A DNA stretch of 7,955 nucleotides from an uncultured Mordavella sp. (GTDB taxonomy: Bacteria > Bacillota > Clostridia > Lachnospirales > Lachnospiraceae). Numbering within the stretch: the first letter of the stretch is position 1; each line of letters opens with the position of its first letter. The translations under genes were made by a program, and so were the position numbers. The DNA is taken from positions 1-7,955 of the forward strand of contig CABPCP010000095.1 of assembly GCA_902406105.1 (NCBI GenBank), written 5' to 3'. Positions 1 to 6,255 of the stretch are shown here, one piece after another. The notes beneath the pieces are model-generated. The model was not told the DNA's origin and did no database searches. It saw only the letters and a list, made by a program, of their open reading frames with translations.

Positions 1-34
1 AAAAAGAGTGGTGCTGGAGCTAGGCTCCAGCACC
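1..34 (-). terminator. Putative intrinsic terminator for the dnaD-dnaI-prs operon
   Basis: A perfect 11-bp stem (GGTGCTGGAGC at 10-20 pairs with 24-34) closes a 3-nt loop. Read on the minus strand it is followed by ACTC and a run of at least five T (plus-strand A at 1-5, possibly continuing outside the window). This is the polarity expected for ending the prs transcript. The four-base gap before the T run is slightly long, so termination efficiency is uncertain. Confidence 0.6.
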
Positions 35-52
35 AACTTTGTCTACAGTCTG

Positions 53-79
53 AAAGGAGGTCGTTTAGACCTCCTTTTT
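53..79 (+). terminator. Intrinsic terminator for a plus-strand gene upstream of the window
   Basis: A perfect 10-bp stem (AAAGGAGGTC at 53-62 pairs with 68-77) has a 5-nt loop and ends in a T run at 75-79 followed by GTTT. The T run lies on the plus strand, so it best serves a gene that enters from the left and converges on prs. On the minus strand the stem is followed by only a short T stretch, so it could act weakly in that direction before the stronger hairpin at 10-34. Confidence 0.65.
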
Positions 80-92
80 GTTTGCGCTTTTT

Positions 93-1286
93 CTAAGCAT
101 CTTCATCCATAATGCCCTTTTTGTAATTATCTACAGCGGTCAGGATCCGTTCGTTGGGATCCAGGATACTGCTGATTGATCCATCGTGATTAAGGGTATC
201 GATCAGCAGAGCCATATATTTACTCATATCGCAATTTACATAGTATGGCCGGGCCAGAAGCTCCGGTGTCTGATAAATGAGATTAGTAGTAAGGATCGCA
301 TCGATGATTCCGTCTTCATAAGCTTTGTCGAATTTTTCCAGTCCGTTCGTAAAAAGACCAAAAGTGGCCGCAGCGAAGATCCGCCGCGCTTTCCGCTGTT
401 TCAGCTGTCTGGCGACGTCCAGGATGCTGTCCCCGGAGGAGATCATGTCGTCCAGGATGATCACGTCTTTGCCTTCCACAGAAGAACCCAGGAATTCGTG
501 GGCGACAATAGGGTTCCGGCCGTTTACCATCCGAGTGTAGTCCCGGCGTTTGTAGAACATACCCATATCCAGATTTAATACGTTGGCCAGATAGACAGCA
601 CGTTCAGTGGCGCCTTCATCCGGACTTATAGCCATCATGTGTCTGCTGTCGATCTGAAGGTCGTCAAAGGTGCGGAGAAGTCCTTTTACAAATTGATAAG
701 TCGGACGGATCGTCTCAAATCCGCTTAGCGGGATGGCATTTTGGACCCGTGGATCGTGGGCATCGAAAGTGATGATATTATCGGCTCCCATTCTTACCAG
801 CTCCTGCAGAGCGATAGCGCAGTCCAAAGACTCCCGCCGGCTCCTTTTGTGCTGGCGGCTTTCGTATAGGAACGGCATGATCACGTTAAGCCTGCGGGCT
901 TTTCCGCCCACAGCCGCGATCACTCTCTTTAAGTTCTGAAAATGATCGTCAGGCGACATGTGATTGGTGTTTCCGGTAAGAGAATAGGTCAGGCTGTAAT
1001 TGCACACGTCCACCATAACATAGATATCTTTCCCCCGAACGGATTCGCCTAAGATTCCTTTGGCTTCTCCGGAGCCGAAGCGGGGAACCTTGGCATTGAT
1101 CAGGTAGGTGTCCCGCTCATAGCCGCTGAATGCCACGTCGTTTTTATGGGCATGTCCGTCCTCCCTGCGCCATTTTACAATATAATCGTCCACCCGTTCC
1201 CCCATCTGCCGGCAGCCATCCAAGGCAACAATGCCAAGGGCTCCTACCGGTATATTTTCCAGGTTGCGTTCATTACGGCGTAACAT
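93..1286 (-). CDS. prs: Ribose-phosphate pyrophosphokinase, long variant form
   Basis: PRPP synthetase transfers pyrophosphate from ATP to ribose 5-phosphate, making the PRPP used for purine, pyrimidine, NAD, His and Trp synthesis; it is cytosolic. At 397 aa it is longer than the usual ~315 aa enzyme. Recognisable family blocks are SVRGKDIYV (82-90), the ATP-site segment ESRQHKR (142-148, where classical enzymes have ARQDR), FDAHDPRVQNA (174-184), SPDEGATERA (221-230), the catalytic-loop KRR (246-248) and the PRPP loop ILDDMISSGDSI (277-288). The PRPP loop departs from the usual DDMIDTGGT pattern. The start is supported by GGGAGG eight bases upstream of ATG. The first 14 bp overlap the end of the upstream helicase-loader gene, so translation is probably coupled. 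No separate promoter was recognised. The variant blocks suggest a distinct subfamily, and activity is inferred from retained Lys/Arg and Asp-Asp residues. Confidence 0.93.
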   Translation of the reverse strand: MLRRNERNLENIPVGALGIVALDGCRQMGERVDDYIVKWRREDGHAHKNDVAFSGYERDTYLINAKVPRFGSGEAKGILGESVRGKDIYVMVDVCNYSLTYSLTGNTNHMSPDDHFQNLKRVIAAVGGKARRLNVIMPFLYESRQHKRSRRESLDCAIALQELVRMGADNIITFDAHDPRVQNAIPLSGFETIRPTYQFVKGLLRTFDDLQIDSRHMMAISPDEGATERAVYLANVLNLDMGMFYKRRDYTRMVNGRNPIVAHEFLGSSVEGKDVIILDDMISSGDSILDVARQLKQRKARRIFAAATFGLFTNGLEKFDKAYEDGIIDAILTTNLIYQTPELLARPYYVNCDMSKYMALLIDTLNHDGSISSILDPNERILTAVDNYKKGIMDEDA

Positions 1287-2286
1287 CTTTTGTACCTCCC
1301 AGGTTTAATAATTTTTTCTGAATACGAATATCGTCTCCTGTCAGTCGAAGCATAGTGTATGCGCTGCTGAGGCGGGAGAAGATCCGCTCAGAATAAATGG
1401 ATTTGATATCTTCCAGCGCTAAATTGGTGGAAATAATGGTTGATTTCCTGCGCAGGATTCTTTCATTGATGCAGGCAAAAAGCTGCGATGTGGTAAATGC
1501 GTTGGCAAGTTCCGTACCCAAATCGTCGATGATCAGAAAATCACACTCATAGATATGGGTAAATATATCGGAATCGCCCCCCCGCTTTGAACCAAATGTA
1601 TTCTTCGCGAAATAGTCGAATAGCTGAACAGCAGAAAAATAGATAACGGGAACAGCCTGATCGATCAGCTCTTTCGCGATGCAGTGAGACAGAAAGGTTT
1701 TCCCTACTCCGGTGTCTCCATATAGCAGAAGGCTGCGGAATTCGCTGGAAAAGGTATCCACAAACTCGTGACATACTTTTAGGGCAGTCTGTATGGCCTC
1801 CAGGGAGGAACGTCCGGTAAGCGGATCGATATGATTGCTGGAATAATATTCTAACTGGAATGTAGAAAAATTTTCCGTCTGGAGGATTCCCTGAAGATTG
1901 GACTGCTCATATAAAAGGTCTATGATCGCCTTTTTAAAACAATGGCATTTCTCCGTACCAATATAGCCAGTATCCTGACAGTCCGGGCATGTGTAATGGG
2001 GTTCCAGATAATCGTCTGGAAGTCCGGCAGAAGCAAGAAGTTCTCGCTTTCTGGCAAAAAGTCTGGACAGATCTTCTCTGGCGGAGTCCAGCGCGTGTTC
2101 GTCTCCCTCCAACAGATTTCTGGCCCGCGTAATGCTGATAGAAGAAATCTCCGCCTCTATTTCCTGAAGGGCGGGAAGACGGCGGTATGCTTCCTGGCGG
2201 CGCTGGCGCAGATGACGCGCATTATCCAGCTGCCGCTGTTCATAGGTACGCATGAGTAGATCGTATTGAGAATTGGAAAGCGCCAT
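1273..2286 (-). CDS. dnaI: DnaI/DnaC-type replicative helicase loader (AAA+ ATPase)
   Basis: Members of this family load the hexameric replicative helicase onto origin or fork DNA, in Firmicutes together with DnaD and DnaB. The 337-aa product has a charged, Arg/Glu-rich helical N-terminus (about 1-90), a CxxC...CxC zinc-binding element (Cys100, 103, 114, 116), and a C-terminal AAA+ domain. That domain has Walker A GDTGVGKT (190-197), Walker B LIIDDLG (251-257), sensor-1-like STN (286-288) and a candidate arginine finger in ERIFSRL (300-306). A strong AAGGAGA site lies just upstream of ATG. It follows dnaD after 21 bp and overlaps prs by 14 bp. IstB-type transposition helpers share the ATPase core, but the zinc motif and the dnaD neighbour favour a loader. 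All ATPase residues look intact. Confidence 0.92.
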   Translation of the reverse strand: MALSNSQYDLLMRTYEQRQLDNARHLRQRRQEAYRRLPALQEIEAEISSISITRARNLLEGDEHALDSAREDLSRLFARKRELLASAGLPDDYLEPHYTCPDCQDTGYIGTEKCHCFKKAIIDLLYEQSNLQGILQTENFSTFQLEYYSSNHIDPLTGRSSLEAIQTALKVCHEFVDTFSSEFRSLLLYGDTGVGKTFLSHCIAKELIDQAVPVIYFSAVQLFDYFAKNTFGSKRGGDSDIFTHIYECDFLIIDDLGTELANAFTTSQLFACINERILRRKSTIISTNLALEDIKSIYSERIFSRLSSAYTMLRLTGDDIRIQKKLLNLGGTKDVTP

Positions 2287-2307
2287 AATAATCTCCTTAA
2301 AATAGAG

Positions 2308-3240
2308 CTATTGCTGAACCAGCTTTCGTTCCAGGTCATTCATATCATAGGAACGGCTGTCGAAATTGTTGAATTTGTTGGAAGAAGCCTTGGAAGCGGG
2401 TCGTTTTTTCCGCTCTTTCTCCTTATAATAGGCCTCGTCCAAAGACTCTATATCTTTTAAGCTGTGGACATTTTTGGACAGCCAGCTTTTCAGAATAGAA
2501 TCTGTATACTCAAAATTAGGCTGATGAATCTTGTTCATAGTACGTGCGCAGGCCTCCAGGATGATGTCCAGGGAGAAGCCGTATTCATCATTCCATTTCC
2601 GGATGTAGGCGATTTCGGAGGAAGCGGGCGCGCGTCCTTTGATGCCATAGGCGTTTAAGATAGAATAACAGTTCTTATTATAAAGGATGGCGCAGGACTT
2701 TGCTGCTTCCACCGTCTGGATCTTCTGTTCATGCCAGGATAAAGCAACTTTTTGGATGTAATGAATGCTTTTGTGGCCATTTTCCACACAGTACTCGATC
2801 AGATACTCGATCAGGTCGGCGGACATGTCCAAAGTTTCATAAAAATAGGTGATCGCTTCGATGTCTGTAGCGGAAAGCGTTTTGCCAAGATACTGTTCCG
2901 CAACAAACAAAAGCTCCTTGAATTCCTTGCGGCTCCGGTAGTTCTGGATATTTGGGACATCCGAAGGCGCCGGAGCGGTGTCAGGCGCGGACTCATAGTC
3001 TAAAAGGCCCTGTTTCTTCCAATAATTTAACGCCCGGATCACATCTTTTTCCGTGATTTCCAGAAGATCCGCGATCCTGGAAATGGTCAAAGTCCCGGAA
3101 GGCTCGTTTAGGTGACGGAGCAGAAGGAGGTACACCTTTACATACTCGCCGTTGGCTTTCGCCATATAACAGTCGATAAATTCATTTTCCAGCACAGTTG
3201 TATTTGTCTGCGCATGATTTGTAAGTGTTAATTTTTTCAT
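2308..3240 (-). CDS. dnaD: DnaD-domain primosome protein
   Basis: DnaD-family proteins bind and remodel DNA during replication initiation and restart and help recruit the helicase and its loader. The 310-aa protein has an N-terminal winged-helix-like region (about 15-85, including SRIADLLEITEKDVIRALNY). Two DnaB_2-like helical repeats follow at roughly 105-175 and 190-260; the second has the characteristic YxDSILKSWLSKN ending (245-257). A basic linker KEKERKKRP (273-281) leads to a conserved-looking tail, FNNFDSRSYDMNDLERKL (290-307). The start codon is preceded by GGAAGGA with a rather long 10-nt spacer. It is the first gene of the minus-strand operon with dnaI and prs and has its own extended -10 promoter and an upstream DnaA-box cluster. 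The tandem repeats resemble both DnaD and DnaB family members, so the exact orthology is less certain than the family. Confidence 0.9.
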   Translation of the reverse strand: MKKLTLTNHAQTNTTVLENEFIDCYMAKANGEYVKVYLLLLRHLNEPSGTLTISRIADLLEITEKDVIRALNYWKKQGLLDYESAPDTAPAPSDVPNIQNYRSRKEFKELLFVAEQYLGKTLSATDIEAITYFYETLDMSADLIEYLIEYCVENGHKSIHYIQKVALSWHEQKIQTVEAAKSCAILYNKNCYSILNAYGIKGRAPASSEIAYIRKWNDEYGFSLDIILEACARTMNKIHQPNFEYTDSILKSWLSKNVHSLKDIESLDEAYYKEKERKKRPASKASSNKFNNFDSRSYDMNDLERKLVQQ

Positions 3241-3295
3241 AGTGTGCCAATCCTTCCATATCCTGTGATCCTGTGTAAGGATCTAAGAGTCTCGT
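3241..3295 (-). promoter_or_regulatory. dnaD leader with tandem 8-bp repeat and small hairpin
   Basis: The predicted 5' untranslated region is about 55 nt. It contains a perfect tandem duplication of ATCCTGTG (plus strand, 3260-3267 and 3268-3275), which on the transcript gives CACAGGAT twice. Together with the real ribosome site GGAAGGAT this makes three AGGAT copies. A 5-bp stem, GATCC (3267-3271) with GGATC (3279-3283), could sequester the upstream copy. The real ribosome site (3251-3257) sits ten bases from ATG. Any translational control role is inference. Confidence 0.35.
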
Positions 3296-3301
3296 AGGGT
3301 T

Positions 3302-3330
3302 ATTATAACATTGGAAGGACCAGCAAAAAA
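3302..3330 (-). promoter_or_regulatory. Predicted sigma-A promoter of dnaD-dnaI-prs, extended -10
   Basis: On the minus strand the sequence reads TGTTATAAT (3310 down to 3302): a consensus TATAAT (3307-3302) with the TGn extension. The position 17 bp upstream is an all-T hexamer (3330-3325), a poor -35, so the promoter would depend on the extended -10 and the A/T tracts upstream. Transcription would begin near 3295. The ATGTTATAAT core is identical to that of the glgC promoter in this window. Confidence 0.65.
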
Positions 3331-3360
3331 GAAATTTTTGAGCAAAAAACGGGCTTTTTT
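3325..3360. other. Phased A/T tracts between DnaA boxes and dnaD promoter
   Basis: Four homopolymer tracts alternate by strand: A6 at 3325-3330, T5 at 3335-3339, A6 at 3344-3349 and T6 at 3355-3360, with starts spaced 10, 9 and 11 bp. The two A6 tracts lie in a 9-bp direct repeat, AGCAAAAAA (3322-3330 and 3341-3349). Spacing near the helical repeat suggests intrinsic curvature, an UP-like element or an easily melted segment; this is inference. Confidence 0.4.
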
Positions 3361-3391
3361 GTGGATAAAATTCTGTGGAAAATGTGGAAAA
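3360..3391 (-). promoter_or_regulatory. Cluster of three DnaA-box sequences upstream of dnaD
   Basis: On the minus strand there is one exact TTATCCACA (plus 3360-3368) and two TTTTCCACA copies (3374-3382 and 3383-3391). All share one orientation. The two TTTTCCACA copies abut and the third lies five bases away. The DnaA consensus is TTATNCACA, with TTTTCCACA a commonly accepted one-mismatch form. The cluster occupies the space immediately after the murC stop codon, about 65-96 bp upstream of the predicted dnaD start of transcription. That suits DnaA acting as a transcription factor, or as a titration site, for a replication operon. Confidence 0.7.
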
Positions 3392-4771
3392 CTAGGGTTT
3401 AAGAAGATTTTCCCCAATGTTTACAACGTTTCCGGCTCCCATAGTTATCAACAGGTCCCCATTTTCGCAATGTGACCGACAGAAATCCTCGATTTCTTCA
3501 AAGGTAGAGAAATAATAAGCATCTGTTCCCTGTTCTCTAAGGGCAAGGGCAAGATCCTCAGAAGAAACCCCCAGTGTATCGGTCTCTCTTGCGGCATAAA
3601 TGTCTGCCAGGACTACATGGTCTGCCCCAGTAAGTGCGTCTGCAAATTCCGGGAACAAAGCTTTCGTCCGGGTATAAGTGTGAGGCTGGAAGACGCACCA
3701 GAGTTCTCGATGGGGATAGTGACGCGCGGCTTCCAGGGTGGCCTTGATCTCGGTAGGATGGTGGGCATAGTCGTCAATGACGGTTACGCCTTGAAATTCT
3801 CCTTTATGCTCAAAACGCCGGTCTGTTCCCTGGAAATCTTTTAAGCCTTTTTTGGCGGTCTCCAGAGGAATGTTTAAAAGGTCCGCCACCGCCAGCGCCG
3901 CCAAAGCATTCTGTACATTATGTTCTCCGTTGACGGACAGGCTTACGCGGTCTACGAAGATTCCCTCTTTTACGAAATCGAAAGAAGCGCTGCCTTTTTT
4001 ATCATAAGCGATATTGACAGCTCCATAGTCAAAAGAACTATCCATACCAAAGGTACAAATACGGCATGGCAGATCTTTAGTAAAGGAATCCAGATCCGGG
4101 ATCGACCCGTTGATCACAAGAGCTCCGTCCGCAGGAAGAAGCTGGGCGAACTTCTGGAAGGATGAGCGGATATCATTAAGATCTTTGAAAAAGTCCAGAT
4201 GATCCGCGTCAATATTTAAAATGATACTGATCTTCGGAAGAAAATGGAGAAAGCTGTTGGTATACTCGCAGGCTTCTGTTACAAACAGATCGGAATTTCC
4301 GACCCGGATATTGCCTCCAATGGCATGAAGGATTCCTCCCACAGAAATGGTAGGATCCAGATCGCCGGCCAGCAGGATATGGGAAAGCATAGACGTTGTA
4401 GTTGTCTTTCCGTGTGTCCCGGACACGGCGATGGGGGTCTTATAATTCGCCATAAGCTGTCCTAAGAGTTCTGCTCGGCTCAGCATAGGCAGGCCCTTCT
4501 GAAGGGCGGCCTGGTATTCTTCGTTATCCTCATGGATCGCGGCAGTATAAACGACCACATCGATGCCCTCTATTATATTAGAGGCTTTCTGACCATAGAA
4601 AATGCGCGCGCCATTTTTTTCAAGCTGGCGGGTGAGCGGAGTTTCCTTATTGTCAGACCCTGATATGGTGAAATGTTCTTTTAGGAGGATCTGCGCCAGC
4701 CCGCTCATGCTGATTCCTCCGATTCCTATAAAATGTACATGTATGGGGTTGTTAAACTGAATCTGATACAT
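3392..4771 (-). CDS. murC: UDP-N-acetylmuramate--L-alanine ligase
   Basis: MurC catalyses the ATP-dependent addition of L-Ala to UDP-MurNAc, the first peptide-stem step of cytoplasmic peptidoglycan precursor synthesis. The 459-aa length is normal. The N-terminal UDP-binding domain shows HFIGIGGISMSGLA (13-26). The central domain has the ATP loop SGTHGKTTTT (117-126), EACEYTNSF (166-174), NIDADHLDFF (186-195, metal/carbamylation neighbourhood) and NGEHNVQNALAA (281-292). The C-terminal domain has DDYAHHPTE (333-341), FQPHTYTRT (361-369) and the closing GAGNVVNIGENLL (445-457). AGAGGAAGG lies six bases before ATG and fixes the start. It is transcribed toward dnaD but separated from it by 151 bp with a new promoter; no convincing terminator was seen between them, so some read-through is possible. 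It diverges from glgC. Confidence 0.97.
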   Translation of the reverse strand: MYQIQFNNPIHVHFIGIGGISMSGLAQILLKEHFTISGSDNKETPLTRQLEKNGARIFYGQKASNIIEGIDVVVYTAAIHEDNEEYQAALQKGLPMLSRAELLGQLMANYKTPIAVSGTHGKTTTTSMLSHILLAGDLDPTISVGGILHAIGGNIRVGNSDLFVTEACEYTNSFLHFLPKISIILNIDADHLDFFKDLNDIRSSFQKFAQLLPADGALVINGSIPDLDSFTKDLPCRICTFGMDSSFDYGAVNIAYDKKGSASFDFVKEGIFVDRVSLSVNGEHNVQNALAALAVADLLNIPLETAKKGLKDFQGTDRRFEHKGEFQGVTVIDDYAHHPTEIKATLEAARHYPHRELWCVFQPHTYTRTKALFPEFADALTGADHVVLADIYAARETDTLGVSSEDLALALREQGTDAYYFSTFEEIEDFCRSHCENGDLLITMGAGNVVNIGENLLKP

Positions 4772-4824
4772 AGATTACCTTCCTCTTTGATTTTTAGTCA
4801 TAAATTTTAAAATCCTATCATATT

Positions 4825-4853
4825 ATTATAAACATATATGATGAAAAAACCAA
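4825..4853 (-). promoter_or_regulatory. Predicted murC promoter P1
   Basis: On the minus strand TATAAT (4830-4825) has TTGGTT (4853-4848) 17 bp upstream. The -10 is perfect and the -35 matches three of six consensus bases. Transcription would begin near 4818, leaving a leader of about 46 nt before the murC ATG, with AGAGGAAGG as the ribosome site. Confidence 0.5.
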
Positions 4854-4871
4854 GTCGAATTTTTTGGTATA

Positions 4872-4899
4872 ATTATATAAAAAGTTTACAAAAAGTGAA
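4872..4899 (-). promoter_or_regulatory. Possible upstream murC promoter P2
   Basis: On the minus strand TTCACT (4899-4894) lies 16 bp before TATAAT (4877-4872). The -35 matches four of six bases and falls in the left arm of the inverted repeat at 4895-4922, mirroring the glgC promoter. The region is very AT-rich, so chance -10 matches are likely. A further extended -10 on the plus strand (TGGTATAAT, 4865-4873) has no -35 and is not called separately. Confidence 0.35.
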
Positions 4900-4922
4900 T
4901 AATATTTGTGAAATTTATTCAC
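4895..4922. promoter_or_regulatory. Inverted repeat between the divergent murC and glgC promoters
   Basis: GTGAATAA (4895-4902) is the exact reverse complement of TTATTCAC (4915-4922), with 12 bp between. Each arm overlaps a putative -35 element, one for each direction, which is a typical operator position for a shared regulator. Each arm with one neighbouring base (TTATTCACG, and TTATTCACT on the other strand) is also one mismatch from a DnaA box. The binding factor is unknown. Confidence 0.4.
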
Positions 4923-4946
4923 GAAAGATAATTTCTATGTTATAAT
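4918..4946 (+). promoter_or_regulatory. Predicted glgC-glgD(-spoVG) promoter
   Basis: TTCACG (4918-4923, four of six -35 bases) is followed after exactly 17 bp by a consensus TATAAT (4941-4946), itself preceded by TGT (4938-4940) to make an extended -10. Transcription would begin near 4953 and leave a 28-nt leader. This placement puts the upstream in-frame ATG at 4945 inside the -10 element, so it cannot be the translation start. Confidence 0.7.
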
Positions 4947-4967
4947 GTGGACAATGAACTACGTAAG

Positions 4968-4977
4968 AAGGGGTGAT
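4968..4977 (+). promoter_or_regulatory. Ribosome binding site that fixes the glgC start
   Basis: AAGGGGTGAT is highly complementary to the 16S rRNA 3' end and lies with its GGGG seven bases before ATG at 4981. The longer in-frame reading from 4945 has no such site and overlaps the promoter. Confidence 0.75.
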
Positions 4978-4980
4978 GAC

Positions 4981-6255
4981 ATGATCAAGAAAGAAATGAT
5001 AGCGATGCTGCTGGCAGGGGGACAAGGCAGCAGACTTGGAGTTCTTACGTCGAAAGTAGCAAAGCCGGCCGTTGCATTCGGAGGCAAATATCGAATTATC
5101 GATTTCCCGCTCAGCAACTGTATCAATTCCGGAATTGATACAGTGGGAGTATTGACACAGTATCAGCCCCTGCGGCTGAACAGCCATATTGGAATCGGAA
5201 TCCCCTGGGATTTGGATCGGAATATAGGGGGAGTAACGATCCTGCCCCCTTACGAGAAGAGCAGCAACAGCGAGTGGTATACAGGAACCGCCAACGCGAT
5301 CTATCAGAATCTGGATTATATGGAATCCTTTCATCCGGACTACGTACTGATCCTGTCAGGGGATCATATTTACAAGATGGATTACGAAGTGATGCTGGAT
5401 TATCACAAAGAAAATAAAGCGGATGTCACTATTGCGGCGATGCCGGTTCCCATTGAGGAGGCCAGCCGTTTTGGGATCGTGATCACAGATGAAGACGGAA
5501 AGATCACAGAATTCCAGGAAAAACCGCCAGAACCGAAGAGTAATCTGGCGTCCATGGGTATCTATATATTCAGCTGGCCTGTGCTCAAAGAGGCGCTGGT
5601 AGCGCTGAAGCATGAGCCGGGGTGCGATTTTGGCAAGCACATTATTCCTTACTGTCATGAGAAAGGAGAGCGGCTGTTTGCTTATGAATATAACGGATAT
5701 TGGAAAGATGTAGGAACCCTGGGGTCTTATTGGGAGGCGAACATGGAGCTGATCGATATCATCCCTGAGTTTAACTTATATGAGGAGTTTTGGAAGATTT
5801 ATACCAACAGCGATATCATCCCGCCCCAGTATATTTCCGGACAATCTGTGATCAACCGGAGTATTATCGGCGATGGAGCGGAGATATACGGGGAAGTGCA
5901 TAACTGTGTGATCGGTCCCGGCGTAACGATCGGAGAGGGGGCGGTTGTCAGAGATTCGATCATTATGAAAGATGTTGTGATCAAAGAAGGTTGTGTGATC
6001 GATAAGGCGATCATCGCTGAGAGCGTGGAAATAGGAAAACAGGTGACATTGGGAATCGGCGGCGAGGCGCCGAATCGTCTGAAACCGGATATCTACGCCT
6101 TTGGTCTTGTTACGATTGGGGAAAATTCTGTCATTCCAGACGGGGTGCAGATTGGAAAGAACACCGCGATCAGCGGGGTTACCGTAAAGGAAGATTACCC
6201 GAACGGACTCCTGGAAAGCGGAGAAACATTGATAAAGGCAGGTGAGCGCTCATGA
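4981..6255 (+). CDS. glgC: Glucose-1-phosphate adenylyltransferase, catalytic subunit
   Basis: GlgC makes ADP-glucose and pyrophosphate from glucose 1-phosphate and ATP, the committed step of bacterial glycogen synthesis. The 424-aa protein has a nucleotidyltransferase domain (about 5-265) and a C-terminal left-handed beta-helix of hexapeptide repeats (about 285-400, for example [14 protein letters not shown]). Catalytic features are intact: [10 protein letters not shown] (11-20), KPAVAFGG (28-35), NCINSGI (46-52), WYTGTANAI (99-107), [10 protein letters not shown] with the predicted catalytic Asp128, and EKPPE with the predicted glucose-1-phosphate-binding Lys181. By alignment from memory, Lys25 corresponds to the Escherichia coli activator-site Lys39, but the adjacent Arg is Val. 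The start is set by the strong ribosome site at 4968-4977. It overlaps glgD by 4 bp (ATGA), which suggests coupled synthesis of the two subunits. Confidence 0.96.
   Translation: MIKKEMIAMLLAGGQGSRLGVLTSKVAKPAVAFGGKYRIIDFPLSNCINSGIDTVGVLTQYQPLRLNSHIGIGIPWDLDRNIGGVTILPPYEKSSNSEWYTGTANAIYQNLDYMESFHPDYVLILSGDHIYKMDYEVMLDYHKENKADVTIAAMPVPIEEASRFGIVITDEDGKITEFQEKPPEPKSNLASMGIYIFSWPVLKEALVALKHEPGCDFGKHIIPYCHEKGERLFAYEYNGYWKDVGTLGSYWEANMELIDIIPEFNLYEEFWKIYTNSDIIPPQYISGQSVINRSIIGDGAEIYGEVHNCVIGPGVTIGEGAVVRDSIIMKDVVIKEGCVIDKAIIAESVEIGKQVTLGIGGEAPNRLKPDIYAFGLVTIGENSVIPDGVQIGKNTAISGVTVKEDYPNGLLESGETLIKAGERS
5117..5144. repeat. Perfect 28-bp palindrome inside glgC
   Basis: The 14-base half ACTGTATCAATTCC is followed with no spacer by its exact reverse complement. 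It encodes the conserved [10 protein letters not shown] stretch of GlgC, whose codons mirror one another (TCC/GGA, AAT/ATT, ATC/GAT, TGT/ACA). The protein motif therefore partly permits the palindrome, but the synonymous choices must also match. In mRNA it could form a hairpin with a few central bases as loop. Confidence 0.8.

Noticed and set aside
1547..1774. Minus-strand alternative-frame reading of 75 codons inside the helicase-loader gene
   Set aside because: It overlaps the highly conserved AAA+ domain in another frame and has no ribosome site or recognisable motif.
3341..3361. A6-loop-T6 structure as an intrinsic terminator for murC
   Set aside because: The stem would consist of A-T pairs only (plus one outer pair), with no GC core, so it is unlikely to terminate; it is better explained as part of the phased A/T tracts.
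3301..3391. A chromosomal replication origin
   Set aside because: DnaA boxes and AT-rich DNA are present, but only three boxes were found, there is no dnaA/dnaN neighbourhood, and the position directly upstream of dnaD is explained by transcriptional control. I cannot exclude it without genome-wide skew.
4567..4584. CCTCTA/TAGAGG inverted repeat in murC
   Set aside because: Six-base arms inside coding sequence are expected by chance in a window of this length.
4945..4980. Longer glgC start adding 12 residues at ATG 4945
   Set aside because: That ATG overlaps the predicted -10 element and lies upstream of the likely transcript start; ATG 4981 has a strong ribosome site at correct spacing and gives the normal family N-terminus.
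4915..5334. Minus-strand open frame of 139 codons containing CINSGIDTV
   Set aside because: It is a shadow of glgC; the resemblance to a GlgC motif comes from the 28-bp palindrome reading the same on both strands. No ribosome site or family similarity elsewhere.
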